Assembly (NCBI RefSeq): GCF_004770615.1
Contig: NZ_RQER01000006.1
Coordinates: 62,001-126,000 of the forward strand
From: Leptospira langatensis
Lineage (GTDB): Bacteria > Spirochaetota > Leptospiria > Leptospirales > Leptospiraceae
Direction of reading: 5' to 3'
Length of the DNA stretch: 64,000 nucleotides
Shown here: piece by piece, positions 46,205 through 56,816 of the stretch
Position numbering within the stretch: position 1 is the stretch's first letter
Layout: each line of letters opens with the position of its first letter
Notes under the pieces: generated by a model
Told to the model about the DNA's origin: nothing
Databases searched by the model: none
Seen by the model: only the letters and a program-made list of their open reading frames with translations
Program-made: the position numbers and the translations under genes

Positions 46205-46975
46205 TTATTCTTCATCCAGAAGTTCGGCCGCTTCTAGATCTTCCAGACCTCTGTTCGGAAAAGCCTGTTCGTAAAAAAGCGCAGCAAACAGATCGAAGTC
46301 CTCGTCTGCCGGAAGATTTTTCTTCTCCCAGTATTCGTTCCTTCTCTTGATCAGAATGGAAATGGTCTCATCTTCTAAGGAGAATTCCTTTCCGCCCCGA
46401 TTCAGTCTTCGGATCAGCCAATTCAGATTATGTAAGAAGAAGTTCCCGGTGAATTCCAAAGTGGAGAGAGAAGGCTCCTTCTTCATTAAAGTCTCTGTAT
46501 GATAGAGAGGGATCCGAAGATAATGAGGGTCCTTTGTCTGTTGGTACTGTTTGTATCCGGAAGATATGGATTCGAAAAAAGGCATAGAAGACACATAAGA
46601 AGATTGAATGAGCTTTTCTTTTTCAGGATGAAGCCGAATGACCTCGATGAGATCTACAAAGGAATCCTTTTGGATGGCTTCTCTTAAGATAGGATCCAAA
46701 GGGGCAGGCCTCGGCTCGGAATCGATCAGCCGAACATAGAGATACTTTACTTCATAAGCGAATCTGGATTCTCTAGGGATATAATACTCGATCCAGATCG
46801 GTTCTTTATAATAATTTACTAATTCTTCTTCGGGAAGGTCGGGAGTGACGCTCAAAGACTTGAGCTTCTTCACATCGTCCGTTATGACCTTATTTCCCTG
46901 GACCCTGGTCCTGGATCGTTTGATCTGACGCAATTCGCTCTTGTTTAAAAGAGGTTTCGGTTTATAGGAGTCCAT
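46205..46975 (-). CDS. Hypothetical protein
   Basis: 256 residues, no signal peptide or membrane helix. The sequence is charged and helical, with segments '[19 protein letters not shown]', [14 protein letters not shown] and [17 protein letters not shown], and an acidic C-terminus. No family is recognised. Codon use matches the neighbours, so it is probably a genus-specific conserved gene. Confidence 0.6.
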   Translation of the reverse strand: MDSYKPKPLLNKSELRQIKRSRTRVQGNKVITDDVKKLKSLSVTPDLPEEELVNYYKEPIWIEYYIPRESRFAYEVKYLYVRLIDSEPRPAPLDPILREAIQKDSFVDLIEVIRLHPEKEKLIQSSYVSSMPFFESISSGYKQYQQTKDPHYLRIPLYHTETLMKKEPSLSTLEFTGNFFLHNLNWLIRRLNRGGKEFSLEDETISILIKRRNEYWEKKNLPADEDFDLFAALFYEQAFPNRGLEDLEAAELLDEE

Positions 46976-47046
46976 CGTATTCAGTATCGGAAAGCAGGAC
47001 TCGAAAATTCAAGAACAGAGCTCCGTTTCCTATCTTCTAGGACGGA

Positions 47047-47562
47047 CTAAGACCAGAAAATCCTAGTCCATACGAGTCGCAAAAACATCCCGAACGGGCT
47101 CATGATCCCCGATTCGGCGAAGCGAACTCTTCCTTCTCCATCTAAAATATAAAAACTAGGATAGCCCCTGATCCCCCAATCCCTAAGTAACATCGGATTA
47201 CCTACGATCACCGGAAAATCTATACTTTGTTTTTCCAGATAATTCTTGAGAGCGACTTCGCTGTCCCCTTCTTCCACACTAATGAATGCGAAACGATTTT
47301 GATCCTTCAAAGAAGAAGCATACCATTTCACTAAAGGAAGATTCGTGTTGCAGACTCCGCACCAAGTCGCCCAAAAATAAACTACAGTGGTCTTGCCCTT
47401 GATGCTTGCCTTCTCTCCTATTGGAGTTCTGAATTCTTTTCCATCCAGACTCAAAACAGGTTCTGTGTCCAAGGCTCTAAACCAGGCCAAGAAAAAAGTA
47501 GCGGTCAATAGAAGAATGAATGCTCCTCCGTACTGTAACGCCGATCTCACCTTTTGATTCAT
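47047..47562 (-). CDS. TlpA-like membrane-anchored thioredoxin
   Basis: 171 residues. One N-terminal membrane helix (GGAFILLLTATFFLAWF), then a redoxin domain with 'VVYFWATWCGVCNTNLPLV' (active site C-G-V-C) and cis-Pro in RGYPSFYILDGEGRV. Probably periplasmic disulphide reductase of the TlpA/ResA type. It starts 19 bases after the prenyltransferase gene, so they may share a transcript. Confidence 0.88.
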   Translation of the reverse strand: MNQKVRSALQYGGAFILLLTATFFLAWFRALDTEPVLSLDGKEFRTPIGEKASIKGKTTVVYFWATWCGVCNTNLPLVKWYASSLKDQNRFAFISVEEGDSEVALKNYLEKQSIDFPVIVGNPMLLRDWGIRGYPSFYILDGEGRVRFAESGIMSPFGMFLRLVWTRIFWS

Positions 47563-47581
47563 GTCCTAGATTAGACCTGTG

Positions 47582-48481
47582 TTATAGATGAAAGGGAAGA
47601 CTTTGTCCGGAACCCGAGTACATGATCCAAACAACCAGTAAAAGCCACAGAAATCCCGCCACAAGGACACCCCAATCCGTAAGGATCGCCTTAGTAGGAT
47701 TGTGGCCCATGTTCTTGATATAGATAATGTACAAGGATCTAAAGATCGCGTAGACCACGATCGGAATGGTATAAACCATTTTGTCGGTTCCCAAATTCTC
47801 AATGGTATGCGGACTAGTAACATACATAACATAGGTAACCAATGTCATGGTTGCGACAATCCCCATCATCAGATCCAGGAAATTGACGGAGTATTCTTCT
47901 AGGATCTTGCGATGACCCTTGGCTCCTTCTTCCAAGATGATGAGCTCTCCCCTTCTCTTGCCGAAACCCCAATAGAGAGCCAGCATGAAAGTGCAAAGCA
48001 GAAGCCAAGAAGAGAAACTCACTCCTACTACGATGGAACCCGCAATGGCTCTCACTACGAAACCGAAGGAAATACTCATCACATCCAAGATGACCATGTG
48101 TTTTAAGAATCTACTATATACTATATTGAAGATCAGATATCCGGTCACCCAGTAGAAGAACTCAGGCTGTAACTTAAATGAGAAAATTAGAGTGAAGGAA
48201 AGAAGAATAGCAGTGAATAGGAGTGCGATCGTAGGAGAGATTGCCCCCGAAGCCAATGGCCTGTGTTTCTTTTCCGGATGCAAAGCGTCTTCTTTGCGAT
48301 CCATGAAATCATTGATCACATATTGGCAGCTGGCAGTTAAGGAGAATAGAAAGAATGCATAAATGGCTCTCTCTACGGATTCCAGATCGCCTAGTTTTTT
48401 CCCGAAAATGATTCCCGCGAATAGGATTATATTCTTAACCCACTGATGTGGTCTTAAAAGTTTTATGTAAGAAAATAGCAT
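47582..48481 (-). CDS. UbiA-family prenyltransferase, decaprenyl-phosphate phosphoribosyltransferase type
   Basis: 299 residues from the ATG at 48481, where GGGAGA is well placed (an upstream in-frame start would add 42 residues with no membrane segment). About eight membrane helices. 'IKLLRPHQWVKNIILFAG' and the first metal motif NDFMDRKEDALHPEKKHRP are typical of decaprenyl-phosphate phosphoribosyltransferases, which move phosphoribose to a polyprenyl phosphate. The second motif region (YSRFLKHMVILDVMSIS) is also in place. The cell-envelope product in Leptospira is not known to me. Confidence 0.82.
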   Translation of the reverse strand: MLFSYIKLLRPHQWVKNIILFAGIIFGKKLGDLESVERAIYAFFLFSLTASCQYVINDFMDRKEDALHPEKKHRPLASGAISPTIALLFTAILLSFTLIFSFKLQPEFFYWVTGYLIFNIVYSRFLKHMVILDVMSISFGFVVRAIAGSIVVGVSFSSWLLLCTFMLALYWGFGKRRGELIILEEGAKGHRKILEEYSVNFLDLMMGIVATMTLVTYVMYVTSPHTIENLGTDKMVYTIPIVVYAIFRSLYIIYIKNMGHNPTKAILTDWGVLVAGFLWLLLVVWIMYSGSGQSLPFHL

Positions 48482-48743
48482 TCTTTCTCCCGAAAATCGA
48501 TTCGCCTGTAGAGGCCAGATTGCTCGTAAATCTAAGGCTTGCAAGGGAATTTTAAAGGCTTCCGGAGACCAGAATCCGTCTCTAACTCTCATTTTTTGGA
48601 GAATCAAGGATCTTTCCGCCAGGACGTGATCCTCTCTTTTGAAATAGGGAATATCTACACCTTAAGGATTATCCATCCCAGGACAAAATGGGCGCTAATT
48701 CATCCGCAAACATGAATTCAGATATTATAATATGATTTTAGGC

Positions 48744-48772
48744 TTTACACCTTTGTTTCGTTAGCTTATATC
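48744..48772 (+). promoter_or_regulatory. Sigma-70-like promoter directly upstream of the DUF4177 mini-gene
   Basis: TTTACA (48744-48749), a 17-base spacer, and TATATC (48767-48772). The ATG of the next gene starts 10 bases after the -10 box, leaving a leader of only a few bases. Confidence 0.55.
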
Positions 48773-48781
48773 AATTGCACT

Positions 48782-48946
48782 ATGCATAGAAAGATAACTT
48801 ACAAGATCGTCGATACCCAAGAGCCATTGAATCAGGATGCTTTTGACGCATTAGGGGCTTTGGGATTCGAACTCATATCGGTGATCCACAATCAGAAGAA
48901 CGATTACTTCATTTACCACTTCAAACAGGTGGAAGCGAATCATTAA
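48782..48946 (+). CDS. DUF4177-like small protein
   Basis: 54 residues. The sequence runs from a first strand KITYKIVDTQEPLNQD, through helix 'DAFDALGALGFELISVIH', to a last strand DYFIYHFKQ. This is the compact DUF4177 pattern (strand, helix with L-x2-L-G-x2-G-F/W-E-L, two strands). No ribosome-binding site is visible, and the promoter at 48744 predicts an almost leaderless mRNA. Function unknown. The gene is easily missed because of its size. Confidence 0.7.
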   Translation: MHRKITYKIVDTQEPLNQDAFDALGALGFELISVIHNQKNDYFIYHFKQVEANH

Positions 48947-48982
48947 GAAAAACGAATCCTCATCTCTTAAAGAAGAAGGGAT

Positions 48983-50551
48983 CTAACCGACTTGGATCTT
49001 GACTCCGTCATCCTGGGCGCCCAAGGATCCCAGTCCGGAATGTCCCGTGAATGCGATCAATAGAGTGAATACTCCCACTCTGCCCACGTACATGATGCAA
49101 GGATACAAGAACTTCTCTATGCCTGTGATATAAGGAGTGAGTCCCTTAGATAGACCCACAGTTCCGAACGCGGACATCACCTCGAAGAAAATATCCTCTA
49201 TCCCGTGTCTATGACCGTTGGCCAAAGTAATGACCAGCATAAAGAATACGATGGAGATCGTTGCTAAAAAGTAGATCCTTGTAGAGATCGCAACCGAGTT
49301 CTTGGAGACTTCTTCCCCCATGATGCTTACCCTAGCTTGCGGATTGATCACATTTCGCAGATACATCAATAGGATCACAAATGTGGTGATCTTGATCCCT
49401 CCGGCAGCTCCTTGAGGTCCACCTCCGACGAACATCAAAGAGCAGAGCAACACATAGGTAGGACTCCGAATCTCGGAGAGATCGAATGTATTGAAGCCCG
49501 CCGTTCTGGAAGATACAGAAAGGAAGAAGGAGTTAAATAACTTATCTATGAAGGAGAATTTTCCAATGGTTTCCGGATTATCCCATTCGGTGATCAGGAT
49601 CCCTATCCCTCCCACATGAACCAATATTAAACTTCCATAAAGTAGAAGTTTCATCTGGATCCTGCTGGACTCCCCTTTCAATGCCTGGCGATACAGCGCT
49701 AATCTTTCCTCGGCCCAGAAAGACATTCGGATCAGAAGAAGATAGATCCAAGAAGGTTCCTTTCCTTCTTCCAATGCTCTGGACATGAGATAGGTTTCCA
49801 TAGCGACTTCTATCCGATTCATTACATTGCGAAATGCTTCTAGAAGTGTTTTCTCAAAGAATAAGATAACAGGAAAACCTATCCCTCCCATCACTACTAG
49901 ACTTTCTACAACGAGTAAGGCCAAAGGATCCTTGGATAAGAAGGAAAGATCGTCCACTATCGAGAAGCCTGCGTTATTGAATGCGGAGACTGCGGTGAAC
50001 AAGCTCAAAAAAAGTCGATTCGGATCCCCTGGCAATCCGCTCAAGTCGTCCGGCATGCTGATATAAAGAAGACAGGCACCCAATAATTCGATAGAGAGAG
50101 AAATATTCAGAATGGAAAGTAGGATGCGCCGAACATAAGGAGCCTTTTTGGTCTGACCGTCATCGGATTCATGGGAGTCGATCGCCTCAAAGAAGAAGGC
50201 TGCGATCCTAGTACTTCTGGAAAGACCTCGAACAACGAGTATTCCCACCAAAACCGCAAAGGTAATAATTCCCAAGCCCCCGATCTGGAAGAGAAAGAGC
50301 ATGATCACTTGAGAAGAGAATGCCAATTCACTGATCGGAACGGTAGTTAGGCCGGTCACACAGATCGCGGAAGCAGCCAGATAAAAAGAATCCGCGTAAG
50401 CGATCCTGCCTGCTTCTGAAGCATAGATCATAAAGGACCCAATAACGATGGCTCCTGCAAATCCCAGACAAAGGATCCGGGCCACGGAAAGCAGTAAAAA
50501 GGAGCGAGCGATCCTATTAACGTTGCGTTTTAGAAATTTGAATTGGCCCAT
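48983..50551 (-). CDS. Trk/Ktr-type potassium transporter subunit
   Basis: 522 residues from the ATG at 50551. Eight or more membrane helices with four K+-filter-like P-loops containing the conserved glycines: '[14 protein letters not shown]', 'AFNNAGFSI', '[12 protein letters not shown]', '[15 protein letters not shown]'. This is the TrkH/KtrB pore-forming subunit. A TrkA/KtrA regulator is not next to it. A TTG start at 50605 would add 18 residues without membrane character. Confidence 0.92.
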   Translation of the reverse strand: MGQFKFLKRNVNRIARSFLLLSVARILCLGFAGAIVIGSFMIYASEAGRIAYADSFYLAASAICVTGLTTVPISELAFSSQVIMLFLFQIGGLGIITFAVLVGILVVRGLSRSTRIAAFFFEAIDSHESDDGQTKKAPYVRRILLSILNISLSIELLGACLLYISMPDDLSGLPGDPNRLFLSLFTAVSAFNNAGFSIVDDLSFLSKDPLALLVVESLVVMGGIGFPVILFFEKTLLEAFRNVMNRIEVAMETYLMSRALEEGKEPSWIYLLLIRMSFWAEERLALYRQALKGESSRIQMKLLLYGSLILVHVGGIGILITEWDNPETIGKFSFIDKLFNSFFLSVSSRTAGFNTFDLSEIRSPTYVLLCSLMFVGGGPQGAAGGIKITTFVILLMYLRNVINPQARVSIMGEEVSKNSVAISTRIYFLATISIVFFMLVITLANGHRHGIEDIFFEVMSAFGTVGLSKGLTPYITGIEKFLYPCIMYVGRVGVFTLLIAFTGHSGLGSLGAQDDGVKIQVG

Positions 50552-50847
50552 GAGAAAGGGAGCACCCTTTCCAGGAACTATTTTGGCCCGGGCATACGGG
50601 GGCAATGACTTTATGGGCTTATGGTCAGAGGCAAAGATTAGATTCTAGATTACATTTCCGAATCAGGATCCTATAGCGTCTACGAGCAGGAAACGATCTT
50701 TACAAGCGCGGTTCTTTCAGAAATCTGGTAAGAATTAGGGTTCTTTTACCTAAGGAACCCAGTCAGATTAGTATCTACTAAGGATCTTATTCTTCTTTTC
50801 AGAAGGCAGAAGAGGATCTTTAGCATAGGCTTTTAAAGAGGACTCCA

Positions 50848-52968
50848 ATGAGCACTGCAGTTGCGGACTTTAAACCAACCGAGAAACTCCTAAAGACTAG
50901 GAACATCGGTATTTCCGCCCATATCGACTCAGGAAAAACAACCCTGACCGAGAGGATTCTATTTTATACGAACCGTATTCACGCCATCCACGAAGTTCGT
51001 GGTAAAGACGGAGTCGGAGCGAAAATGGACAGTATGGAGTTGGAGAGAGAAAGAGGGATTACTATCCAATCCGCTGCTACTTACTGCCAGTGGAAGGGCC
51101 ATACTATCAATATTATCGATACTCCGGGTCACGTTGACTTTACCGTAGAGGTTGAGCGCTCTTTGAGAGTTCTCGACTCCGCGATTCTCGTGCTTTGTGG
51201 GGTTTCCGGTGTGCAATCTCAGTCCATTACAGTGGACAGACAGATGCGCCGCTATAACGTTCCTCGCGTTGCTTTTATCAATAAACTGGACCGTACCGGT
51301 GCAAACCCTTTCCGCGTGATCGAGCAATTGCGTGAGAAATTGAAGCATAACGCGGTTCCTGTCCAAATCCCGATCGGTCTCGAAGGAGATCTAGTTGGGA
51401 TCGTAGACTTGGTCATCATGAAAGCCGTTTATTTCGAAGGAAAAGACGGAATGGAGATCGTTGAGAAGGAAATTCCTGCAGAATTACAAGAACTCGCTCA
51501 GAAAAAACGCGAGGAACTCTTGGACGCTGCTTCTATGTTCTCGGACGAATTGACCGAGGCAATGTTAGAAGGAGAGCCTACTGTTGAGCAGATCAAGACT
51601 GCGATCCGTAACGGAGCGATCTCTCTCAAACTGACCCCAGTATTCATGGGTTCTGCTTTCAAGAACAAGGGAGTTCAAAAACTTCTGGATGGAGTTTTGG
51701 ATTACCTGGCTTCTCCTGTGGACGTTGTAAACTCCGCTCTGGACATCAAAAACGAGTCCGAGAAAGTCGTATTACCTTCTGACAAGGACAAACCTCTCGT
51801 TTGCCTCGCATTCAAACTCGAGGACGGACGTTACGGCCAGTTGACCTATGTGCGTGTATACCAAGGACGTATCCAAAAGGGTATGACCATCTACAACATG
51901 TCTACCAACAAGAAACATAACGTTGGTCGTCTATGTCGTATGCACTCCGACGAAATGGAAGATATCGAATTCGCAGAAGCGGGAGATATCATTGCATTAT
52001 TCGGTATCGATTGTGCTTCCGGGGATACTTTTACCGACGGAAAAATGAACGTTTCCATGGAATCCATGTTCGTTCCTGCTCCGGTAATCTCTCTTACAAT
52101 CGAGGCCAAAGAATCCAAGCACCTGAACAACTTGGCAAAAGCCCTCAACCGCTTTACCAAGGAAGACCCTACGTTCCAAACTCACGTAGACCAAGAGTCA
52201 GGCCAAACCATCATCAAAGGGATGGGAGAGCTTCACTTAGAAGTTTATATCGAAAGGATGAAACGAGAGTACGGAGTAGAGCTGATCACTGGAGCTCCTC
52301 AGGTTGCGTATCGTGAGACCATCACTTCTCGCGCCGACTTTGACTATACCCACAAGAAACAAACGGGTGGTCAGGGACAGTTCGGTCGTGTGGCTGGATT
52401 TATCGAGCCGATCCCATTGGAAGAAGATAAGAATTACGAATTCGTAAACAGTGTCGTGGGAGGAGCAATCCCTCGCGAATTTATCTCCTCCGTTGATAAG
52501 GGATTCAGAAGCTGCTTAGATCGCGGAAGTATGATCGGATTCCCTATCATCGGGGTAAAACTGACCATCAACGACGGATCTTACCACGATGTGGACTCTT
52601 CCGATATGGCATTCCAGATCGCAGGACGCTATGCATTCCGCCAAGGATTCAGCAAAGCAAATCCTCAGATCCTGGAACCGATCATGAGAGTAGAAGTGGA
52701 CGGACCTGCGGAATTCCAAGGTCCAATCCTAGCTTCCTTGAACCAAAGACGGGGGATGATCCTGAACACCACCGAGCAAGACGGATATTGCAAAGTGGAA
52801 GCGGAAGTACCTCTTTCCGATATGTTCGGATACTCTACCGTGATCCGTTCCTCTACCCAAGGAAAGGCCGAATTCTCCATGGAATTCTCTCGTTACGCTC
52901 CTGTTCCAAGAAACGTAGCGGAAGAATTGCAAAAGAAATACAAGCCGAACTCCAAAGACGAAGATTGA
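50848..52968 (+). CDS. fusA: Elongation factor G, mitochondrial/spirochaete (EF-G1) type
   Basis: 706 residues. Drives translocation on the ribosome. G1 [15 protein letters not shown], then '[20 protein letters not shown]' (switch I), G3 DTPGHVDFT and G4 NKLDRTGAN. The switch I string with [16 protein letters not shown] and the Ser in HIDSGKT match mitochondrial EF-G1 and the spirochaete/planctomycete spdEFG1 group rather than the canonical bacterial EF-G. AGAGGA precedes the ATG. Hairpins lie in the leader (GGGTTC/GAACCC near 50737-50760). Optimised codons suit high expression. Confidence 0.95.
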   Translation: MSTAVADFKPTEKLLKTRNIGISAHIDSGKTTLTERILFYTNRIHAIHEVRGKDGVGAKMDSMELERERGITIQSAATYCQWKGHTINIIDTPGHVDFTVEVERSLRVLDSAILVLCGVSGVQSQSITVDRQMRRYNVPRVAFINKLDRTGANPFRVIEQLREKLKHNAVPVQIPIGLEGDLVGIVDLVIMKAVYFEGKDGMEIVEKEIPAELQELAQKKREELLDAASMFSDELTEAMLEGEPTVEQIKTAIRNGAISLKLTPVFMGSAFKNKGVQKLLDGVLDYLASPVDVVNSALDIKNESEKVVLPSDKDKPLVCLAFKLEDGRYGQLTYVRVYQGRIQKGMTIYNMSTNKKHNVGRLCRMHSDEMEDIEFAEAGDIIALFGIDCASGDTFTDGKMNVSMESMFVPAPVISLTIEAKESKHLNNLAKALNRFTKEDPTFQTHVDQESGQTIIKGMGELHLEVYIERMKREYGVELITGAPQVAYRETITSRADFDYTHKKQTGGQGQFGRVAGFIEPIPLEEDKNYEFVNSVVGGAIPREFISSVDKGFRSCLDRGSMIGFPIIGVKLTINDGSYHDVDSSDMAFQIAGRYAFRQGFSKANPQILEPIMRVEVDGPAEFQGPILASLNQRRGMILNTTEQDGYCKVEAEVPLSDMFGYSTVIRSSTQGKAEFSMEFSRYAPVPRNVAEELQKKYKPNSKDED

Positions 52969-52994
52969 TCCGGATCGGATCCTTCTTTTTGGAA

Positions 52995-53028
52995 AAAAGG
53001 GAGCCAACTCGGCTCCCTTTTCTTTTTT
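52995..53028 (+). terminator. Rho-independent terminator after fusA
   Basis: AAAAGGGAGCC-AACTC-GGCTCCCTTTT followed by CTTTTTT; 11-bp stem. Confidence 0.92.
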
Positions 53029-53059
53029 GAACGGGCCCAAAATTGCCGATAAATACTGC

Positions 53060-53716
53060 ATGCGGGAGAAATATCCAAACCGATCCGTTTGCTTAGGGGT
53101 CCTTTTCGTAATCTTCTTCCCGCTTAGCCGATTCGCAGGAACTCCTACAAAGACCCATACCGTCCAGCCCAAGGAAACCGCCTTCTCCATCAGTCGAAAG
53201 TACGGCATGGATTGGAGGATCCTAATGGAATGGAATGGGAAGAAGGAGACGGAAGGATTGAAAGTCGGAGAAAGGCTCCACATTCCCCCGGATCCGAACC
53301 CTAAAAATCAGGAAGAGACGAATTCTTCCTCACATTCTTCCGTCTCTTATGAAAAAGGAAAGTTCCGTTCTCCTTTGAAGAAGCTTCCCCCTGTGGCATT
53401 ACCTTATTCGAATCTCTCCTATTATCCGAACCGAGGAGTCTTATTCAAGGCGAGCCGCTTTAAAGAAGTGCATCCTGCTTCTTCCGGCAAAGTAGTTGTA
53501 CTGGACCAAATGGACGGTTATAGGAAATATATTATTTTAGAGCATAAGGGCGGATATTCCAGCGTATATGCAAACCTTCGATCCGTTTCCGTGAAAGAAG
53601 GAGAGACTGTGAAGCCCGGCGAGACCATTGGCGAGTTGGAAGAAGGAAAAGGCCTGTATTTTCAACTCAATCAGGGGACTAAGGCGATCGATCCTATTCC
53701 TCTTTTAAGAAATTAA
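53060..53716 (+). CDS. LysM protein with degenerate LytM/M23 domain
   Basis: 218 residues from the ATG at 53060. An N-terminal signal (CLGVLFVIFFPLSRFAG) leads to a LysM domain (about 32-76: 'THTVQPKETAFSISRKYGMD'), then an M23-like domain (about 130-215: 'HPASSGKVVVLDQMDG', SSVYANLRSVSVKEGETVKPG). The zinc-binding H-x-H is replaced (GLYFQLNQG), so it should not be a peptidase. It may instead recruit or activate an amidase, as EnvC and NlpD do. Confidence 0.82.
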   Translation: MREKYPNRSVCLGVLFVIFFPLSRFAGTPTKTHTVQPKETAFSISRKYGMDWRILMEWNGKKETEGLKVGERLHIPPDPNPKNQEETNSSSHSSVSYEKGKFRSPLKKLPPVALPYSNLSYYPNRGVLFKASRFKEVHPASSGKVVVLDQMDGYRKYIILEHKGGYSSVYANLRSVSVKEGETVKPGETIGELEEGKGLYFQLNQGTKAIDPIPLLRN

Positions 53717-53751
53717 CATAAAGTATTGATATATTAGGTTTTTTGCAAGGA

Positions 53752-54981
53752 ATGGAATGGGAAATCGTAAATTCTAGAGCGGTAACTCCGAATGGAGTAC
53801 TAGAGAACGCGACGATCCGTATCAAGGATGGTCGGATCGTATCCGTATCTTCCGGAACCCCTAAGGAATCCCTTTCTATCCGATTGAATCTGGGCGGATT
53901 ATTCGTGTACCCGGGATTGATCAACGCTCACGACCATCTTCTTGGGACCTATCTTCCAAAAGTAGGGACGAATCGTCCTTATTTGAACTGGCTTCCTTGG
54001 GACAACGATCTCAAATCTTCCGTCGTGTATGCGGAAAGACAGCAATTGGAGCCGGAGCAGCTCTATCTATTGGGTTCCTACAAGAACCTGATCAGCGGAG
54101 TGACTTCCGTATTGGATCATATTCCCCATTTCGTCCAAACTCCTTTCTTGGAAAGATCTCCGGTCCGAATTCTGGATCATTTTACTCTGGCGCATAGCAT
54201 CTGCTCTTATTCCTTAAACTGGGGAGACGGACCCGAAATAGAATACGCAAGGGCCAAGGAAGGAAACCTTCCCTTTATCACTCATATCAGCGAAGGATTC
54301 GACGAGGAATCCAGGAATGCGGTCCGATATCTGAAATCCATAGGTTGTCTCGGCGACAATACTGTACTCGTTCATGGGATCGCATTCGATTCAGAAGATA
54401 TCCAGAGCCTAGCACAAGCGAAGGCTCACTTGGTTTGGTGTCCGGAATCCAATCTGTTCATGTTCGGCAAGACCACTTCCATCCAAGAAGTTTTAGAAGC
54501 GGGAGTCAACGTGAGTCTTGGAACGGATTCCCCCATGTCCGGATCCTTGAACATTTTGGATGAGATCCATTCCGCCCGAAATTTCTTTCAAAAGGAATAC
54601 GGAAAGGAATTAGACCCGAAACTAGTTTTCAAAATGGTCACCGAGAATCCGGCCAAAGCTTTACGGATTTCGAATGACTTAGGCAGACTGGAAGCAGGCA
54701 AGATCGCGGATCTACTCGTGCTTTCTTCCGAAAAAGAAGACGCATACCAAGCACTTTGCTCGGCGGATCTTTCTTCCGTACGATTGGTAGTGCGAGATGG
54801 GAAGCCTTCTTATGGCGACCATTCTTTGAAAGAATTTTTCGACGAAACCGGCGTTGCTGGACGTGAAATTAAGATCGCGGGAACCGATAAATACCTTGCA
54901 GGAGACCCCCTAGGGTTGCTAGAATCGGTCACCCGGGCCCTTGGTTACAAAAAGGATTTGGCATTTTTTCCTGTCGGGTGA
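53752..54981 (+). CDS. Amidohydrolase-family protein
   Basis: 409 residues from the ATG at 53752 (a TTG 9 bases upstream is possible). Metal-dependent hydrolase of the TIM-barrel amidohydrolase superfamily: [14 protein letters not shown] (H-x-H), [13 protein letters not shown] and VLVHGIAF (His ligands), '[17 protein letters not shown]' (catalytic Asp), with an N- and C-terminal beta sandwich ending [15 protein letters not shown]. This resembles the cytosine/chlorohydrolase/S-adenosylhomocysteine-deaminase group. Substrate not inferred. Confidence 0.87.
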   Translation: MEWEIVNSRAVTPNGVLENATIRIKDGRIVSVSSGTPKESLSIRLNLGGLFVYPGLINAHDHLLGTYLPKVGTNRPYLNWLPWDNDLKSSVVYAERQQLEPEQLYLLGSYKNLISGVTSVLDHIPHFVQTPFLERSPVRILDHFTLAHSICSYSLNWGDGPEIEYARAKEGNLPFITHISEGFDEESRNAVRYLKSIGCLGDNTVLVHGIAFDSEDIQSLAQAKAHLVWCPESNLFMFGKTTSIQEVLEAGVNVSLGTDSPMSGSLNILDEIHSARNFFQKEYGKELDPKLVFKMVTENPAKALRISNDLGRLEAGKIADLLVLSSEKEDAYQALCSADLSSVRLVVRDGKPSYGDHSLKEFFDETGVAGREIKIAGTDKYLAGDPLGLLESVTRALGYKKDLAFFPVG

Positions 54982-55005
54982 GATTAAGAGAAGAAGGTAA
55001 CGGTC

Positions 55006-56064
55006 TTGGCTGGGCCCATAATCCGAACTTATAAAGGCGGCTCTATTATTTACTTCGAGAAAGATCGATCGGAGGATATCTATGTCCTTCGCCAAGGTCG
55101 AGTCGTACTCACATACACTGCCATAGACACAGGCTACGAAGTAAAAGAAGATGTGAGACTCGGAGAATTCTTCGGAGTAAAATCCGCACTCGGAAAATAT
55201 CCTAGGGAAGAGACCGCTCAAGTAGTTGGCGGGGCCACCGTTCTAGTTTTCAAATTAAACGACTTTGAAGTGTTCGTTTCCGAAAAAACCCATCTCATCC
55301 TAAAGATGATGAAGGTTTTCTCCAGCCAGCTTCGCCAGGTTCACAAGAAATTGAGAGAGATTCTCGGCCAAGCAGAGGCCAGAAATCCAGCGTTCGAGTT
55401 AATGAACGTCGCAGAAGTATTCTACAAGAATAATAACTTCGAACACGCGGCATACGCATTCGGCAAATACTTGGACCATTATCCGACCGGACCGTATGCA
55501 GGACGGGCCACCGAGCTTCAGGATCTGGCGAGAAAAGGAACTCCGTACCCGATCAATATGCCTCCTTTGGTCTACGAGGCCGCTTCTACGAGTAGAATGA
55601 CCCAAGAGAATCTGCAGAATATCATGAAGCCCGCTGCAGAGAAAACGAATATGGGAGCGGGAACGGACAATACCATCACCTCTCTCTATAATAGAGCTCA
55701 TACCTTCCTAAATGTGGGCAAATTCGAAGAAGCGGCGGCCATCTTCAAAGACCTAATGGTTCGCAGTGATTTCAAATACGATAGTGAGAAGAAGTTGGTA
55801 GATAATGCTCTCTTCCAGATGGGAGTCTGCTTCTTAAAACTGAACAATTTGGAAACAGCAAGCAATACCTTCTCCGCTTATATCAAAAAGCATCCTTCGG
55901 GCGAATCCGTAAAAGAGTCCTTATTCCATCTGGCAGAGATCGCCGAACAACAAGGAGATCGCCAAAGGGCCGGGATGCTATTCGGCAAGGTAGCATTGCT
56001 TCCTCCGGAAAGAGACAGCCTATCTCAGAAAGCAAGGCAGAAAGCCAAGGAGCTGAGCGCTTAA
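55006..56064 (+). CDS. Cyclic-nucleotide-binding-domain protein with TPR-like C-terminus
   Basis: 352 residues from a TTG start with AAGG about 9 bases upstream. Residues 1-110 are a CNBD-like beta roll ([27 protein letters not shown]); the phosphate-binding Arg motif is weak. Residues 140-350 hold TPR-like pairs ([20 protein letters not shown], '[20 protein letters not shown]', '[20 protein letters not shown]'). No DNA-binding domain. It overlaps the Crp-like gene, so they form one operon. Confidence 0.82.
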   Translation: MAGPIIRTYKGGSIIYFEKDRSEDIYVLRQGRVVLTYTAIDTGYEVKEDVRLGEFFGVKSALGKYPREETAQVVGGATVLVFKLNDFEVFVSEKTHLILKMMKVFSSQLRQVHKKLREILGQAEARNPAFELMNVAEVFYKNNNFEHAAYAFGKYLDHYPTGPYAGRATELQDLARKGTPYPINMPPLVYEAASTSRMTQENLQNIMKPAAEKTNMGAGTDNTITSLYNRAHTFLNVGKFEEAAAIFKDLMVRSDFKYDSEKKLVDNALFQMGVCFLKLNNLETASNTFSAYIKKHPSGESVKESLFHLAEIAEQQGDRQRAGMLFGKVALLPPERDSLSQKARQKAKELSA

Positions 56065-56705
56065 TGGATTTAATGCTCGAGTCCATGTTCTCCAAGTTCG
56101 GTAAAACCTACGAACCGAACCAGATCATCTTTTGCGAGAACGAGCCAGGAAACGATTTCTTTCTCATCCAGGCGGGAAAGGTGAAGATCACCAAAACAGT
56201 GGGAAATTCCATCAAAACCCTGGATATCCTGGAGCAAGGGGATATCTTCGGAGAGATGGCGATCCTAGAAGAACAGCCCCGAAGCGCTACCGCGATCGCC
56301 ATTTCCGAAGTAAAGGTGCTCAATTTCAACCGGGCTAACTTCGAACTATTACTTACTAAGAACCCTACTCTGGCTCTTAAGATCCTGACCATCTTCTCCG
56401 TGCGGATTTACGATGCGAAACGAAGATTGCTTATCCTTCTTCTAGACGATATCATAGGCAAGGTTGCCGACGTGTTCCTTATGCTTTATGAGAAAATGCA
56501 TACGCATACCGAATTCAAGGAAGTGGTGCTGAACGTTACCGTCGAGGATGTGGCGGATTGGTGTGCCCAGCCGGTGGGAGAGGTCCAGAAGGTCGTAAAC
56601 CAATTTGCGAAAAGCGGTAAAATCGAGATCTACTCGGATAAAATCGTTATTCACAATATCAACGACTTCCAGAGAATAGTCTCCCAGAAGCGCAAGCCTG
56701 CTTAA
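56064..56705 (+). CDS. Crp/Fnr-family regulator
   Basis: 213 residues. The ATG overlaps the previous stop (TAATG). The CNBD has '[20 protein letters not shown]', a good match to the cyclic-nucleotide phosphate-binding cassette (G-E-M-A-x-L-x3-P-R-S-A). The C-terminal winged helix is about 150-205 ([21 protein letters not shown]). It probably responds to cyclic nucleotides. Only 26 bases separate its stop from the tRNA-Arg gene. Confidence 0.88.
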   Translation: MDLMLESMFSKFGKTYEPNQIIFCENEPGNDFFLIQAGKVKITKTVGNSIKTLDILEQGDIFGEMAILEEQPRSATAIAISEVKVLNFNRANFELLLTKNPTLALKILTIFSVRIYDAKRRLLILLLDDIIGKVADVFLMLYEKMHTHTEFKEVVLNVTVEDVADWCAQPVGEVQKVVNQFAKSGKIEIYSDKIVIHNINDFQRIVSQKRKPA

Positions 56706-56731
56706 CAGGGACGCGTCTCTTAAACTGACAA

Positions 56732-56808
<77 letters not shown>

Positions 56809-56816
56809 AGGTTCAG

